Source of the DNA: Christensenella hongkongensis
Lineage (GTDB): Bacteria > Bacillota > Clostridia > Christensenellales > Christensenellaceae
DNA length: 64,000 nucleotides
Assembly (NCBI RefSeq): GCF_000981035.1
Contig: NZ_LAYJ01000033.1
Location: 39,908 to 103,907 of the forward strand
Direction: 5' to 3'
The translations under genes were made by a program, and so were the position numbers. The notes beneath the pieces are model-generated. The model was not told where the DNA came from. It did not search any database and saw only the letters and a program-made list of their open reading frames with translations. Of this stretch, positions 51,788 through 60,204 are shown one piece after another; the first letter of the stretch is position 1; each line of letters starts with the position of its first letter.

Positions 51788-52805
51788 ATATAGGGGACCG
51801 CGGCGGATTGGAATAGAAAACGAAAACGCCCGGAACTCCGGACAGCAGGAGAACAAAAAGCATTACGGACGCAGGCTCGTAAACCCTTACGAAAACGAAA
51901 ATATTCAGGAGCCTGTAAAGAACCCTTCGGAAGATTTATCCCGCCCCCACCATATGCGTAATCCGTACCTTGAGGATATGCAGATTGGTGAAGAGCCTGA
52001 GCTGATTACCGAACGGTTTCACGAAGCCCCCCGCGATGATTTTTATGATGACGGCGTGGAAGAATACGATGCCGAGCAGACTTTTTATGAGGATACCATT
52101 CCGTTTGACGAGGCGTATTCCAATAACGATCCCAGGCCGGACGGAAGTCTCGAACGCCCCTATCGTGTTCAGCGTTCCCTGCGTGAAGAAAAGGACGATG
52201 AAATCGAACCTCTGGATGACGACCTTATAACCTATGACGAGTTTGGGCGCAAACGAAAGAAGAAACGTATTAAGGAAGAGAAGCTTGTCACAAAATCGCG
52301 TATTGTATGGGGTTGGATATTTTCAATCATAGCCGCAATCATAATCGCGCTGCTTGTGCGTTCCTTCCTGTTTGAGATCATAATGGTGGACGGCGACTCG
52401 ATGGTTCCTACGCTGCAAAACGATGAGAAGCTTGCCGTTGAGAAGGTCAGCAGATATTTTGGCCTTCCCGAACGCGGCGATATTATCATCGTGCACTACC
52501 CCAATATGGAAGGTACCTATGTTAAACGTGTGATTGGCCTGCCCGGGGATACCATTGAGATAAAAGACAGCACTGTTTATGTCAATGGCCAGCCACTTAC
52601 TGAGTCTTACATCAACAGCACTGAACCATATATGGATATGGAGGCGGTTACCGTTCCCGAGGATACTGTTTTTGTCATGGGAGACAACCGCGCCCATTCG
52701 CTTGACAGCCGTACGGATTATATCGGCCCGATTGCGACAGACCAGATTGTCGGTCATGCGATGTCCGTGATCTGGCCTCTTGATAAGATACATTCGGTTC
52801 AATAA
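51768..52805 (+). CDS. lepB: Signal peptidase I with long acidic N-terminal extension
   Basis: Removes signal peptides from exported proteins. 345 residues, against about 170-200 for most Gram-positive enzymes. Residues 1-175 are hydrophilic, Asn/Glu/Asp/Arg-rich and probably disordered in the cytoplasm, ending in a basic R-K-R-K-K-K-R-I-K. One membrane helix is at about 178-200. The catalytic domain has nucleophile Ser211 (G-D-S-M-V-P-T) and general base Lys253 (Y-V-K-R-V-I-G-L-P-G-D), then G-D-N-R-A-H-S-L-D-S-R. RBS AAAGG. Confidence 0.95.
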   Translation: MEENNNRYRGPRRIGIENENARNSGQQENKKHYGRRLVNPYENENIQEPVKNPSEDLSRPHHMRNPYLEDMQIGEEPELITERFHEAPRDDFYDDGVEEYDAEQTFYEDTIPFDEAYSNNDPRPDGSLERPYRVQRSLREEKDDEIEPLDDDLITYDEFGRKRKKKRIKEEKLVTKSRIVWGWIFSIIAAIIIALLVRSFLFEIIMVDGDSMVPTLQNDEKLAVEKVSRYFGLPERGDIIIVHYPNMEGTYVKRVIGLPGDTIEIKDSTVYVNGQPLTESYINSTEPYMDMEAVTVPEDTVFVMGDNRAHSLDSRTDYIGPIATDQIVGHAMSVIWPLDKIHSVQ

Positions 52806-52815
52806 CGGTAATGAG

Positions 52816-52848
52816 AACGCGCGGCCTTATCCGGCGGGCGCGTTTTTT
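52816..52848 (+). terminator. Terminator of lepB
   Basis: Stem AACGCGC/GCGCGTT, inner GGCC/CCGG pairing, then T6. It lies 10 nt after the stop. Confidence 0.75.
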
Positions 52849-52900
52849 CTTGCCAATACACCGGTATTATATTTTTGTAAATAGATTTGGAGGAACAACG

Positions 52901-53569
52901 ATGCAAGCAATTTTATTTGACTTCAATGGCACCATGTTTTTTGACTCTGACAAACACGACAAAGCGTGGCAAATATTTCTGCCCAAATACGGCCGAGGCG
53001 ACGTTTCGCTGGAAACGCTTCTGGAGTATAACCCGCACGGCCGCAGCAATGAAGCCATTATCAAGCATTTTCTTGGCAACGAACTACCAGCCGAAAAAAT
53101 TTTTGAGCTTTCTGAAGAAAAGGAAAGTATTTATCGGCAGCTTTGCCTGGAAGATCCCAAAAGCTTCTGCTTTGTGGATGGCCTGAACGAATTTCTTGAT
53201 TTCCTGAAAGAAAAGGATATTCCCAGAAACATCGCGACAGCATCCGAACGTTCGAATCTGGATTTTTACATCCGCGAATTTCATCTGGCAAATTGGTTCG
53301 ACGTAGATAAAATTACATACATCGATGGTACGATGCGTGGCAAACCTGAGCCCGACCTTTACATCAAGGCCGCTCAAAATATTGGCGTCCCCGCGGAAAA
53401 TTGTATTGTAGTGGAAGATTCTCCCCATGGCGCGGAATCGGCAAAGAGGGCCGGGGTGAGCACAGTATATGCAATCGAAAAAACGCCGGGTGCATTCGGC
53501 GACCTCACTTATGTGGATCATGTGATTTCAGATTTCCTTCCCCTGCTTTCCCGCTTTCAGGGCCGCTGA
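52901..53569 (+). CDS. HAD family phosphatase, beta-phosphoglucomutase-like
   Basis: 222 residues from the ATG at 52901 with GGAGG. HAD motif I F-D-F-N-G-T-M at 5-11 (the usual second Asp is Asn9-Gly10 here, so the phosphatase acid/base position deserves a look), motif III K-P-E-P-D, and motif IV V-V-E-D-S-P-H-G. A helical cap follows motif I. It dephosphorylates or isomerises a sugar phosphate; the exact substrate is unknown. It is monocistronic. Confidence 0.88.
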   Translation: MQAILFDFNGTMFFDSDKHDKAWQIFLPKYGRGDVSLETLLEYNPHGRSNEAIIKHFLGNELPAEKIFELSEEKESIYRQLCLEDPKSFCFVDGLNEFLDFLKEKDIPRNIATASERSNLDFYIREFHLANWFDVDKITYIDGTMRGKPEPDLYIKAAQNIGVPAENCIVVEDSPHGAESAKRAGVSTVYAIEKTPGAFGDLTYVDHVISDFLPLLSRFQGR

Positions 53570-53581
53570 TGAAACCAAATC

Positions 53582-53618
53582 AAAAAAGCTCCGGGATTTA
53601 AAACCCCGGAGCTTTTTT
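53582..53618. terminator. Bidirectional terminator, HAD gene (+) and alaS (-)
   Basis: Stem AAAAAAGCTCCGGG/CCCGGAGCTTTTTT with an 8-9 nt loop. It begins about 10 nt from the alaS stop, which shows that alaS ends naturally here. Confidence 0.9.
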
Positions 53619-53628
53619 ACTTTTATTG

Positions 53629-55425
53629 TCAGTCGTTTTCAAGCACTGCCTTTATCCTGCGCACACCCGCACTGCTGCTCTGCTCTTTTTTGATCTTAAA
53701 ATGACCAAGCTCCGCAGTATTCTTTGCATGAGGTCCACCGCAAATTTCTTTGGAGTATCCGGGAATCGTATATACCTTCACGATCTCGCCGTACTTAGAA
53801 TCAAATACGCCCATTGCTCCCTGCTTTTTGGCTTCGTCTACGCTCATTTCTTCTTCCACGACGTCAAGCCCTGCCGCAATCGCCTCATTTACATATTCTT
53901 CTAACTGGTCAAGCTCATCACGCTCAACCTTACGGTCAAAATTAAAGTCAAACCGCAAGCGCTCCGCGGTGATATTGGAACCTTTTTGCGTGATGTCCTC
54001 CCCGAGGTGCTTCCTGAGTGCGGCATTCAGCAAATGCGTCGCCGTGTGCAGCCTCGCCGTCTGCTCGCTTGTATCTGCAAGGCCGCCTTTAAAGCGTTGC
54101 TCCGCTCCTGCGTGCGAAAGCTCCTGATGATGCTCAAAAGCCTTATCAAACCCCTCTTTATCAACCTTCAGCCCACGTTCTTCCGCAAGCTCCAATGTAA
54201 ATTCAATCGGAAATCCGAAGGTATCATAAAGACGGAATGCACTTTTCCCATCGATGATATCTCCCTGCATCTTTTCCACAGTCTTTTCAAATTCCTTCAG
54301 GCCCTGTGAAATTGTTTTCTGGAAACGTTCTTCTTCCTTTTCGATCTCTGCCAATATCTTCTTTTCATTCGTATGAAGCTCATCATATGCGTGCGCATAT
54401 TTATCGATCACAACCTTTGAGATTTTTGAAAGGTTCCCTTCCGCAATCCCCAGCTTGCCCGCAAACCGAATCGCACGGCGTAATAAACGACGCAAAACAT
54501 AACCCTGGTCCACATTGGAAGGAGTAATACCCTTTTCATCGCCAATCATGAAGGTCGAACAGCGTATGTGATCCGCTACGATACGGAACGCTTTTTTCGT
54601 TTCATCGTCCGCACCCTCATATTTTTTGCCGGACAGCTCTTCAATCTTTGCAATGATCGGCGCAAATACGTCCGTCTCATATACGGAGCTTTTACCCTGC
54701 AAAATCGCAATCGTGCGGTCAAGGCCCATTCCTGTATCTACGTTTTTATGCTCCAGCGGCAAGAAAGAGCCATCCGCCTGTTTGTTGTATTCCATGAATA
54801 CGTCGTTCCATATTTCAAGATACTTCCCACAATCGCAGGCAGGGCTGCAATCCGGCCCGCAAGCCGGTTTTCCGGTATCGATAAACATCTCGGTATCCGG
54901 CCCGCACGGCCCGGTAATCCCTGCCGGCCCCCACCAGTTATTCTCCTTGGGAAGGAAAAAAATGTGATCTTCATCTACGCCCATAGAACGCCAGGTCTCA
55001 AAAGCCGCCATATCACGCGGTGCGTGCTCGTCGCCTGCAAAACAGGTAAAATAAAGCTTGTCTTTATCGATTCCCAGCCACTTTTCATCGGTTAAAAATT
55101 CATAACTCCACGAGATTGCTTCCTTCTTAAAGTAATCGCCAAGCGACCAGTTCCCAAGCATTTCAAAAAATGTGCAGTGTGATTCGTCGCCCACTTCATC
55201 GATATCGCCGGTACGCACACACTTTTGTACGTCCACCAGACGCGTTCCCGCCGGATGCTTTTCACCCAGCAGATAAGGAACTAACGGGTGCATACCCGCA
55301 GTCGTAAAAAGCACGGTAGGATCGTTTTCAGGTATCAGGGATGCGCTCCTGATTACCGTATGTCCCTTGCTTTTAAAAAAATCCAAATACATTTGCCTTA
55401 AATCGTCGCTCGTTAAGTTCTTCAT
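53629..55425 (-). CDS. alaS: Alanyl-tRNA synthetase, short form without C-terminal domain
   Basis: Charges tRNA-Ala. 598 residues from the ATG at 55425 (AAAGGAG), against about 870-880 for the standard bacterial enzyme. The class II core (about 1-240), tRNA-recognition helices, and the editing domain are present: H-T-A-T-H near 490 and the C-G-G-P-H zinc motif near 565. It then stops, lacking the DHHA1/C-Ala dimerisation domain. The core is of the type with N-N-W-W-G-P-A-G-I-T-G-P-C-G-P-D-T-E, which differs from the usual clostridial sequence. A terminator follows at once, so this is not a frameshift. It may be the only AlaRS or a second copy; the window cannot tell. Confidence 0.92.
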   Translation of the reverse strand: MKNLTSDDLRQMYLDFFKSKGHTVIRSASLIPENDPTVLFTTAGMHPLVPYLLGEKHPAGTRLVDVQKCVRTGDIDEVGDESHCTFFEMLGNWSLGDYFKKEAISWSYEFLTDEKWLGIDKDKLYFTCFAGDEHAPRDMAAFETWRSMGVDEDHIFFLPKENNWWGPAGITGPCGPDTEMFIDTGKPACGPDCSPACDCGKYLEIWNDVFMEYNKQADGSFLPLEHKNVDTGMGLDRTIAILQGKSSVYETDVFAPIIAKIEELSGKKYEGADDETKKAFRIVADHIRCSTFMIGDEKGITPSNVDQGYVLRRLLRRAIRFAGKLGIAEGNLSKISKVVIDKYAHAYDELHTNEKKILAEIEKEEERFQKTISQGLKEFEKTVEKMQGDIIDGKSAFRLYDTFGFPIEFTLELAEERGLKVDKEGFDKAFEHHQELSHAGAEQRFKGGLADTSEQTARLHTATHLLNAALRKHLGEDITQKGSNITAERLRFDFNFDRKVERDELDQLEEYVNEAIAAGLDVVEEEMSVDEAKKQGAMGVFDSKYGEIVKVYTIPGYSKEICGGPHAKNTAELGHFKIKKEQSSSAGVRRIKAVLEND

Positions 55426-55447
55426 TCCAAACTCCTTTGTTCTCTTC

Positions 55448-56833
55448 CTATTTACACAACACCAATATGGCGTTTGCAATAATATCCGCTACTTTGACCA
55501 GTGAATCGATTTCAATATATTCATCCGGCTGATGCTCCGTTCCCTCCTGCCCCGGAAACAACGCCCCAAACGCAACCGAGTTTGGAAATGCGCGCGCAAA
55601 AGTTGCACCGCCCATCGTCATACAATAGGCCTTATCTCCCGTTACTTCTTCATACGCCTGTTTCAGGCCCTGCACCAGCGGGGAATCCTCCGGCACAAAA
55701 TGAGGCGCGCGGGAAAATTCCTCTCGAATGGTAAGCTCTTTAAATCTGCCGTTTATTTTTGACAGGATCGTTTCCTTATCGCTATGGATTGGATAGCGGA
55801 TATCAATTCCCGCTTCCACTCCTTCCTCCGTCGTTTTAAAATATCCAAGGTTAAGCGTCAGTGCTCCGGACTCGTCCTGCGCCGCAATCCCCAGATTTGT
55901 TCCGTCCGTTTGCAGGCCAATTTGCTCAGCCAATTCATAAATCGCATCACTAATAGCATTTTTGCGCAAAGGCAGCATATTGAGGAACTGCATCATATAC
56001 GTCAACGCATTTTTTCCCGCATCCGGTTTCGAGCCATGCGCGGAAAAACCATGCGCGGTAAGTCTGACTCCAGCGTTTATTTCTTCCGCAGTAACCTTGA
56101 CCGGAGAATCCTCGTTAAAAATATCCATCATCTGTATAACCGCCTGTGCGTTTCCAGAAATTTCACAGGTACATACAGCCGGAACGACGTTCACACGCTC
56201 TCCCGCCGCGAGAGAACGAACGATCAAACCGCCGCTTTGCTCGTTGATCGGGTATGCTTTCTTTTTTGCGACAAGATGCAACAATCCCTTTTCCGCATTG
56301 ATGATTGGGAATTCCGCGTCGGGCGATATCGCCATTGTCGGGATTTCTCCCCCGTTTTTCTTATAAAAATCCATATCAGACCAGCCGCTCTCTTCATCGC
56401 AACCAAAAATAAGGCGCACGCGCTTATTGAGACTAATACAGTTTTCTTTGATTGCCGATAGTGCAAACAGCGCCGCAATCGCAGGCCCCTTATCGTCAAT
56501 CGCTCCCCTGCCGTAAATTCTGCCATCCTTAACCGTGCCGTCAAAGGGCGGGACTGTCCATCCATCTCCTGCAGGTACGACGTCAAGATGCGTTACAATC
56601 GCAAACATCTCGTCTCCGTCGCCGTATTCCACATATCCCAAATGCGAATAAAAATTCACACTGTCAAAGTCAAGCTTTTCCGCAATCCCCAATGTTTTAA
56701 TCAACGCGTCGAATACGCCCTTGCCATATGGCATATTTCCCTGCGCCGGGCTTTTTACGCTCTCAATTTTCAATATCCTGCACAGCGCGTCAATCATTTC
56801 ATCTTTACGCGACGCAAGCGAAAAATCCAACAT
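55448..56833 (-). CDS. M20 family dipeptidase (PepV/Sapep-like)
   Basis: Two-metal cytoplasmic aminopeptidase for dipeptides. 461 residues from the ATG at 56833 (AAAGGAG). Metal ligands: His in V-T-H-L-D-V-V-P-A-G, bridging Asp in G-R-G-A-I-D-D-K-G-P, catalytic Glu in C-D-E-E-S-G, Asp in I-S-P-D-A-E-F-P, and a late His in E-G-T-E-H-Q-P-D-E. Length and the inserted dimerisation domain fit PepV. It ends 22 nt before alaS, so the two are probably co-transcribed. Confidence 0.93.
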   Translation of the reverse strand: MLDFSLASRKDEMIDALCRILKIESVKSPAQGNMPYGKGVFDALIKTLGIAEKLDFDSVNFYSHLGYVEYGDGDEMFAIVTHLDVVPAGDGWTVPPFDGTVKDGRIYGRGAIDDKGPAIAALFALSAIKENCISLNKRVRLIFGCDEESGWSDMDFYKKNGGEIPTMAISPDAEFPIINAEKGLLHLVAKKKAYPINEQSGGLIVRSLAAGERVNVVPAVCTCEISGNAQAVIQMMDIFNEDSPVKVTAEEINAGVRLTAHGFSAHGSKPDAGKNALTYMMQFLNMLPLRKNAISDAIYELAEQIGLQTDGTNLGIAAQDESGALTLNLGYFKTTEEGVEAGIDIRYPIHSDKETILSKINGRFKELTIREEFSRAPHFVPEDSPLVQGLKQAYEEVTGDKAYCMTMGGATFARAFPNSVAFGALFPGQEGTEHQPDEYIEIDSLVKVADIIANAILVLCK

Positions 56834-56985
56834 TTTCTTTTCTCCTTTATTTTTCCAGAACAAATCGTTCTTATTATATCAGATTTCAGCTTGAAATACA
56901 TTGTTTTTTTAGCATTTTGGCAGGAAAAGGATTCCTTGCAGCATATGGCGAATTAATTAACTGTAAATGTTTGCGGAAAGTAAAG

Positions 56986-57771
56986 GTGACTATTATTTCA
57001 ATACACGACGGACACAGGCAGCGGCTCAAAAAACGGTTCCTGCGCGACGGGCTTGATTCCTTTGAAGAACACGAAGCGCTTGAGCTTCTTTTGTTTTATG
57101 CAATTCCGCGCAGGGATACCAATGAGCTGGCACATAGGTTGCTGCATAAATTTGGCAGCCTGAAGCATGTTTTCGATGCCAACGCGGCAGACCTTGCCCT
57201 TGTGGAAGGCATAGGCGAAAGCGCCGCCGCATTGATTAAATTGCAATCTGAGTTGTCGCGAAAGTACTGGCTCAACGATCTCGCTGAAGGGACAAAAATC
57301 ACATCGATTGAATCGGCAATCGAATATGTCAAACATTTGTTTCGCGGAAAGTTGCAGGAGGAATTTTATGTTATTTGCCTTGACGCGCATTTCCGTGTCA
57401 GGCACACCGAACGGCTAAGCCGCGGTACCGCAACAGAAGCACCGGTTTATATCCGGCATATCACGGAAGTTGTGATTCGTACCGGCACGGAAAAAGTGAT
57501 GGTCGCCCACAATCATCCGGGAGGCAGCTGTCTTGCAAGCGTCAGCGATATCGAAACAACATCGCATATATTCAATGCAATGCACGCGCTATCAATTTCT
57601 TTTCTCGACCATATCATCATTGGCACGGACGATGCGTTCAGCTTTTCAGAGAGACTGCTCTTGCAGGATGAGGACAATAAGCTTACACCCAAGGAAGCGC
57701 GCGCTGCGCAATATTCCGGACGTGTTATGCAGGACGCAGCAAAGCTGTTTTCCTTTCCTCCCCTCATTTGA
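56986..57771 (+). CDS. radC: RadC family (JAB/MPN domain) protein
   Basis: 261 residues from a GTG at 56986 preceded by GGAAAG; the longer frame runs back into the dipeptidase gene and was rejected. N-terminal helix-hairpin-helix region (L-G-S-L-K-H-V-F ... V-E-G-I-G-E-S-A-A-A-L-I-K) and a C-terminal JAB domain with the metal motif V-A-H-N-H-P-G-G and downstream Ser/Asp, then F-L-D-H-I-I-I-G. Once called a DNA repair protein, but its real function is still unclear. Confidence 0.92.
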   Translation: MTIISIHDGHRQRLKKRFLRDGLDSFEEHEALELLLFYAIPRRDTNELAHRLLHKFGSLKHVFDANAADLALVEGIGESAAALIKLQSELSRKYWLNDLAEGTKITSIESAIEYVKHLFRGKLQEEFYVICLDAHFRVRHTERLSRGTATEAPVYIRHITEVVIRTGTEKVMVAHNHPGGSCLASVSDIETTSHIFNAMHALSISFLDHIIIGTDDAFSFSERLLLQDEDNKLTPKEARAAQYSGRVMQDAAKLFSFPPLI

Positions 57772-57796
57772 CGCCGTCCTATTTTAGTGCTTTTAC

Positions 57797-57825
57797 TTGC
57801 AATAACCAGTATTTTTAGGTATAAT
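57797..57825 (+). promoter_or_regulatory. Promoter of the GNAT gene
   Basis: -35 TTGCAA (57797-57802), 17-nt spacer, -10 TATAAT (57820-57825). The ATG at 57876 has TTGGAGGA. Confidence 0.7.
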
Positions 57826-57875
57826 TTTTTTGGAATTACAAGTTTACTGTATTTCTAAATATTGGAGGACTTATT

Positions 57876-58331
57876 ATGGCTATTGAATATTTTCATATAA
57901 AAGAACGTGATTTTGATTTGGTGGAACAACTGATCCAGATTGAAAATTCATCCTATGAAGGCGGCGCGCTTGACGTTTTTGACCTCATTGCGATGCTTCG
58001 TCACGCACGTGTTTATGTTGCCGTGGAATACGACGAAATCCTTGGTGCTGTTTATTTCATGCGGAATTTTGACAATCCGGACAAGGTATTCCTTCACAGC
58101 ATCAATATCATTGATCCCCAGACGTATCCCAACCTTGGAATTTCCCTGTTGAATATTGCCTTTGCGGATATGCGGACCTTTGGCATCAAGATCGTCGAGG
58201 TGAATGTCGATCCTGCCAATTACCGCGCGCTCAAAATTTATCGGGAGCAACTGGGATTTGTCGCCAGCGACAGTATGCAAAGCGAAATTCTCAACGGTGA
58301 AGAAATCCTGATGCTGCAAAAGGAGCTTTAA
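57876..58331 (+). CDS. GNAT family N-acetyltransferase
   Basis: 151 residues, a single GNAT fold. Acetyl-CoA-binding region around P-N-L-G-I-S-L-L-N-I-A-F, then E-V-N-V-D-P-A-N-Y-R-A-L-K-I-Y-R-E-Q-L-G-F, the typical end of the fold. The substrate is unknown. Monocistronic, with its own promoter and terminator. Confidence 0.88.
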   Translation: MAIEYFHIKERDFDLVEQLIQIENSSYEGGALDVFDLIAMLRHARVYVAVEYDEILGAVYFMRNFDNPDKVFLHSINIIDPQTYPNLGISLLNIAFADMRTFGIKIVEVNVDPANYRALKIYREQLGFVASDSMQSEILNGEEILMLQKEL

Positions 58332-58343
58332 TTTTACATCATT

Positions 58344-58370
58344 TAGCCGCAGGTTCTGCGGCTTTTTTCG
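58344..58370 (+). terminator. Terminator of the GNAT gene
   Basis: Stem AGCCGCAG/CTGCGGCT, 3-nt loop, T6. Confidence 0.83.
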
Positions 58371-58425
58371 TTTCCTGTCATCAAAGGAGTGAGGCTTTAT
58401 GAATACGCTTCGGGGAGGAAAAAAG

Positions 58426-58839
58426 ATGTGGGTTATATTTGCTCTCCTATCGGCTGTATTTGCGGCTGCTACCGCCATACTTGCAAAGATCGGCATACAG
58501 GACATGAATTCGAACCTTGCGACGGCAATCCGCACGGTTGTCGTGCTGATCATGGCGTGGGGCATAGTCTTTATGACCGGAACCCAGTTTGAAATCCCAA
58601 ATATTACTGCAAAATCCTGGATTTTCCTTATTCTTTCCGGTATTGCCACCGGCCTTTCATGGTTGTTCTATTTCAAAGCGCTCCAGCTCGGCGACGCTTC
58701 AAAGGTTGTTCCCGTTGATAAATTCAGCGTTGTAATCAGTATGGTGCTCGCCTTCATCATCCTCAAGGAAGCAGTCACTGCCAAAACCATCGCGGGTGGC
58801 ATTTTAATCACGCTGGGCACGCTGGTAATGATCCTTTAG
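58426..58839 (+). CDS. Half-size EamA/DMT family transporter
   Basis: 137 residues from the ATG at 58426, which has GGGAGG directly before it; another ATG at 58399 with AAAGGAG would add nine residues. About five membrane helices, one EamA repeat (A-T-A-I-L-A-K-I-G, then W-L-F-Y-F-K-A-L-Q-L-G-D-A-S-K-V-V-P-V-D). Full DMT carriers have two repeats, so this one must pair as a homodimer. The substrate is unknown. Confidence 0.88.
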   Translation: MWVIFALLSAVFAAATAILAKIGIQDMNSNLATAIRTVVVLIMAWGIVFMTGTQFEIPNITAKSWIFLILSGIATGLSWLFYFKALQLGDASKVVPVDKFSVVISMVLAFIILKEAVTAKTIAGGILITLGTLVMIL

Positions 58840-58858
58840 TAATTATTTTACAATTTTT

Positions 58859-58893
58859 GGCAGGAGTGTAGATACACTCCTGTTTTTGTTCTT
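58859..58893 (+). terminator. Terminator of the EamA gene
   Basis: Stem CAGGAGTGT/ACACTCCTG with an AGAT loop and a T-rich tail. Confidence 0.85.
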
Positions 58894-58905
58894 TTTAAAA
58901 AAACA

Positions 58906-58959
58906 TTGACAAATTTTCCATCTCGTTCTATAGTTAGTTACATAAGTAGTTAACCACTT
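58906..58959 (+). promoter_or_regulatory. Promoter and operator of the YtrA-type operon
   Basis: -35 TTGACA (58906-58911), 17-nt spacer, -10 TATAGT (58929-58934). The 16-bp palindrome AAGTAGTTAACCACTT (58944-58959, one pair of mismatches) lies just past the predicted start site, the right place for self-repression by the GntR protein encoded next. Confidence 0.75.
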
Positions 58960-58982
58960 AAGTTTTTAAAAGGAGTTCCATT

Positions 58983-59351
58983 ATGCAAATTGATTTTGAT
59001 ATCGATATCCCAATCTATATCCAGATCGCCAGCCAAATTGAGGATTCAATCCTTTCCGGTGCATTCGCGGAGGAGACGCAGATACCTTCCACTACGGAAA
59101 TCTCTACCGTATACAAAATCAATCCCGCTACAGTCCTGAAAGGCGTCAATATCCTTGCCAGCCAGGATATCCTTTACAAAAAACGCGGAGTCGGCATGTT
59201 TGTAAAGGCAGGGGCTGTCAAAAAAATACGTGAAAAGCACAGGCAGTCATTTTATGAGGACTATATTGTAAAACTTTTGGCAGAAGCAAAAAAACTGGAT
59301 ATCAAGGAGCAGGACATCATTCGCATGATCACGAAAGGAGACCAGTCATGA
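58983..59351 (+). CDS. GntR family regulator, YtrA subfamily
   Basis: 122 residues: winged HTH (P-I-Y-I-Q-I-A-S-Q-I-E-D-S-I-L-S-G-A and Y-K-I-N-P-A-T-V-L-K-G) plus the short C-terminal dimer region of the YtrA group, which has no large ligand-binding domain. RBS AAAAGGAG. It overlaps the ATPase gene by 4 nt and probably represses its own operon through the palindrome upstream; such operons often respond to cell-wall antibiotics. Confidence 0.93.
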   Translation: MQIDFDIDIPIYIQIASQIEDSILSGAFAEETQIPSTTEISTVYKINPATVLKGVNILASQDILYKKRGVGMFVKAGAVKKIREKHRQSFYEDYIVKLLAEAKKLDIKEQDIIRMITKGDQS

Positions 59352-60187
59352 TAGAAATAAAAAATGTAACCAAACAGTTTAAAAATATTACTGCGCTCGA
59401 ACATATGAACCTTACTTTCCAGGAAAAGCATATTTATGGACTTTTAGGACGGAACGGCGCAGGCAAATCCACGCTTTTGAACCTGATCACAAACCGTATC
59501 TTCCCTACTGCAGGAACCGTTCTTGTAGACGGCCGGCCCTGCTTTGAAAATGATGTGGCGCTCGGAAAAATTTTTTACATGAGCGAAAATATGCTCTATG
59601 AACCTTCCGTCCGCTTAAGCAAGCTTTTTTACTGGACGAGTCTTTTTTATCCAAAGTTTGATATGGATTACGCCGATTCCCTGAGTAAAAAGTTTGGCCT
59701 GGCAATGAAGCAAAAGGTCGGGCAACTTTCAACTGGCTACCAGTCTATTCTAAAGCTCATTCTGACTCTCGCATCCGGCGCCGACTATCTGCTGTTCGAC
59801 GAACCGGTTTTGGGCCTTGACGCAAATCACAGGCAGCTTTTTTATGAAGAATTGATTGCCCGCTACAGCGATTATCCATGTACGATTGTGCTTTCAACGC
59901 ATCTGATCGAAGAAGTTGCTTCGCTTATCGAGCATGTTGTAATCATAAAAGAAGGACGGCTTTTATTGGAACGTCCCACTGAAGAAATGCACAGTATGGG
60001 CTATACCATATCCGGAAAATCGGAAGATGTGGACAGTTGGTGTGCGGGCAAAAATATTTTAGGCGTGCAGCAGTTAGGCGGGCTTAAGATAGCGTTTGTG
60101 CTTGGAGAAAAAGATGAAATCCCCACAGGGCTAACGGTAACGCCCCTTGACCTGCAGCAGCTGTTTATACACCTGACAAACGCGTAG
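59348..60187 (+). CDS. ABC transporter ATPase (YtrB-like)
   Basis: 279 residues. Walker A G-R-N-G-A-G-K-S-T, a degenerate signature L-S-T-G-Y-Q, Walker B Y-L-L-F-D-E-P-V-L-G-L-D, and H-loop S-T-H-L. The C-terminal 75 residues form an extra domain. It drives the permease that follows 17 nt later. Part of the YtrA-type operon. Confidence 0.93.
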   Translation: MIEIKNVTKQFKNITALEHMNLTFQEKHIYGLLGRNGAGKSTLLNLITNRIFPTAGTVLVDGRPCFENDVALGKIFYMSENMLYEPSVRLSKLFYWTSLFYPKFDMDYADSLSKKFGLAMKQKVGQLSTGYQSILKLILTLASGADYLLFDEPVLGLDANHRQLFYEELIARYSDYPCTIVLSTHLIEEVASLIEHVVIIKEGRLLLERPTEEMHSMGYTISGKSEDVDSWCAGKNILGVQQLGGLKIAFVLGEKDEIPTGLTVTPLDLQQLFIHLTNA

Positions 60188-60204
60188 AAAGCGAGGAAAC
60201 ACGA

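Noticed and set aside
53629-55425. alaS as a frameshifted pseudogene
   Set aside because: The editing domain is complete and a strong terminator starts about 10 nt after the stop, so there is no missing downstream sequence to read into.
56728-56985. N-terminal extension of RadC
   Set aside because: It overlaps the 5' end and promoter region of the divergent dipeptidase gene and has no match to RadC; the GTG at 56986 fits the family start.
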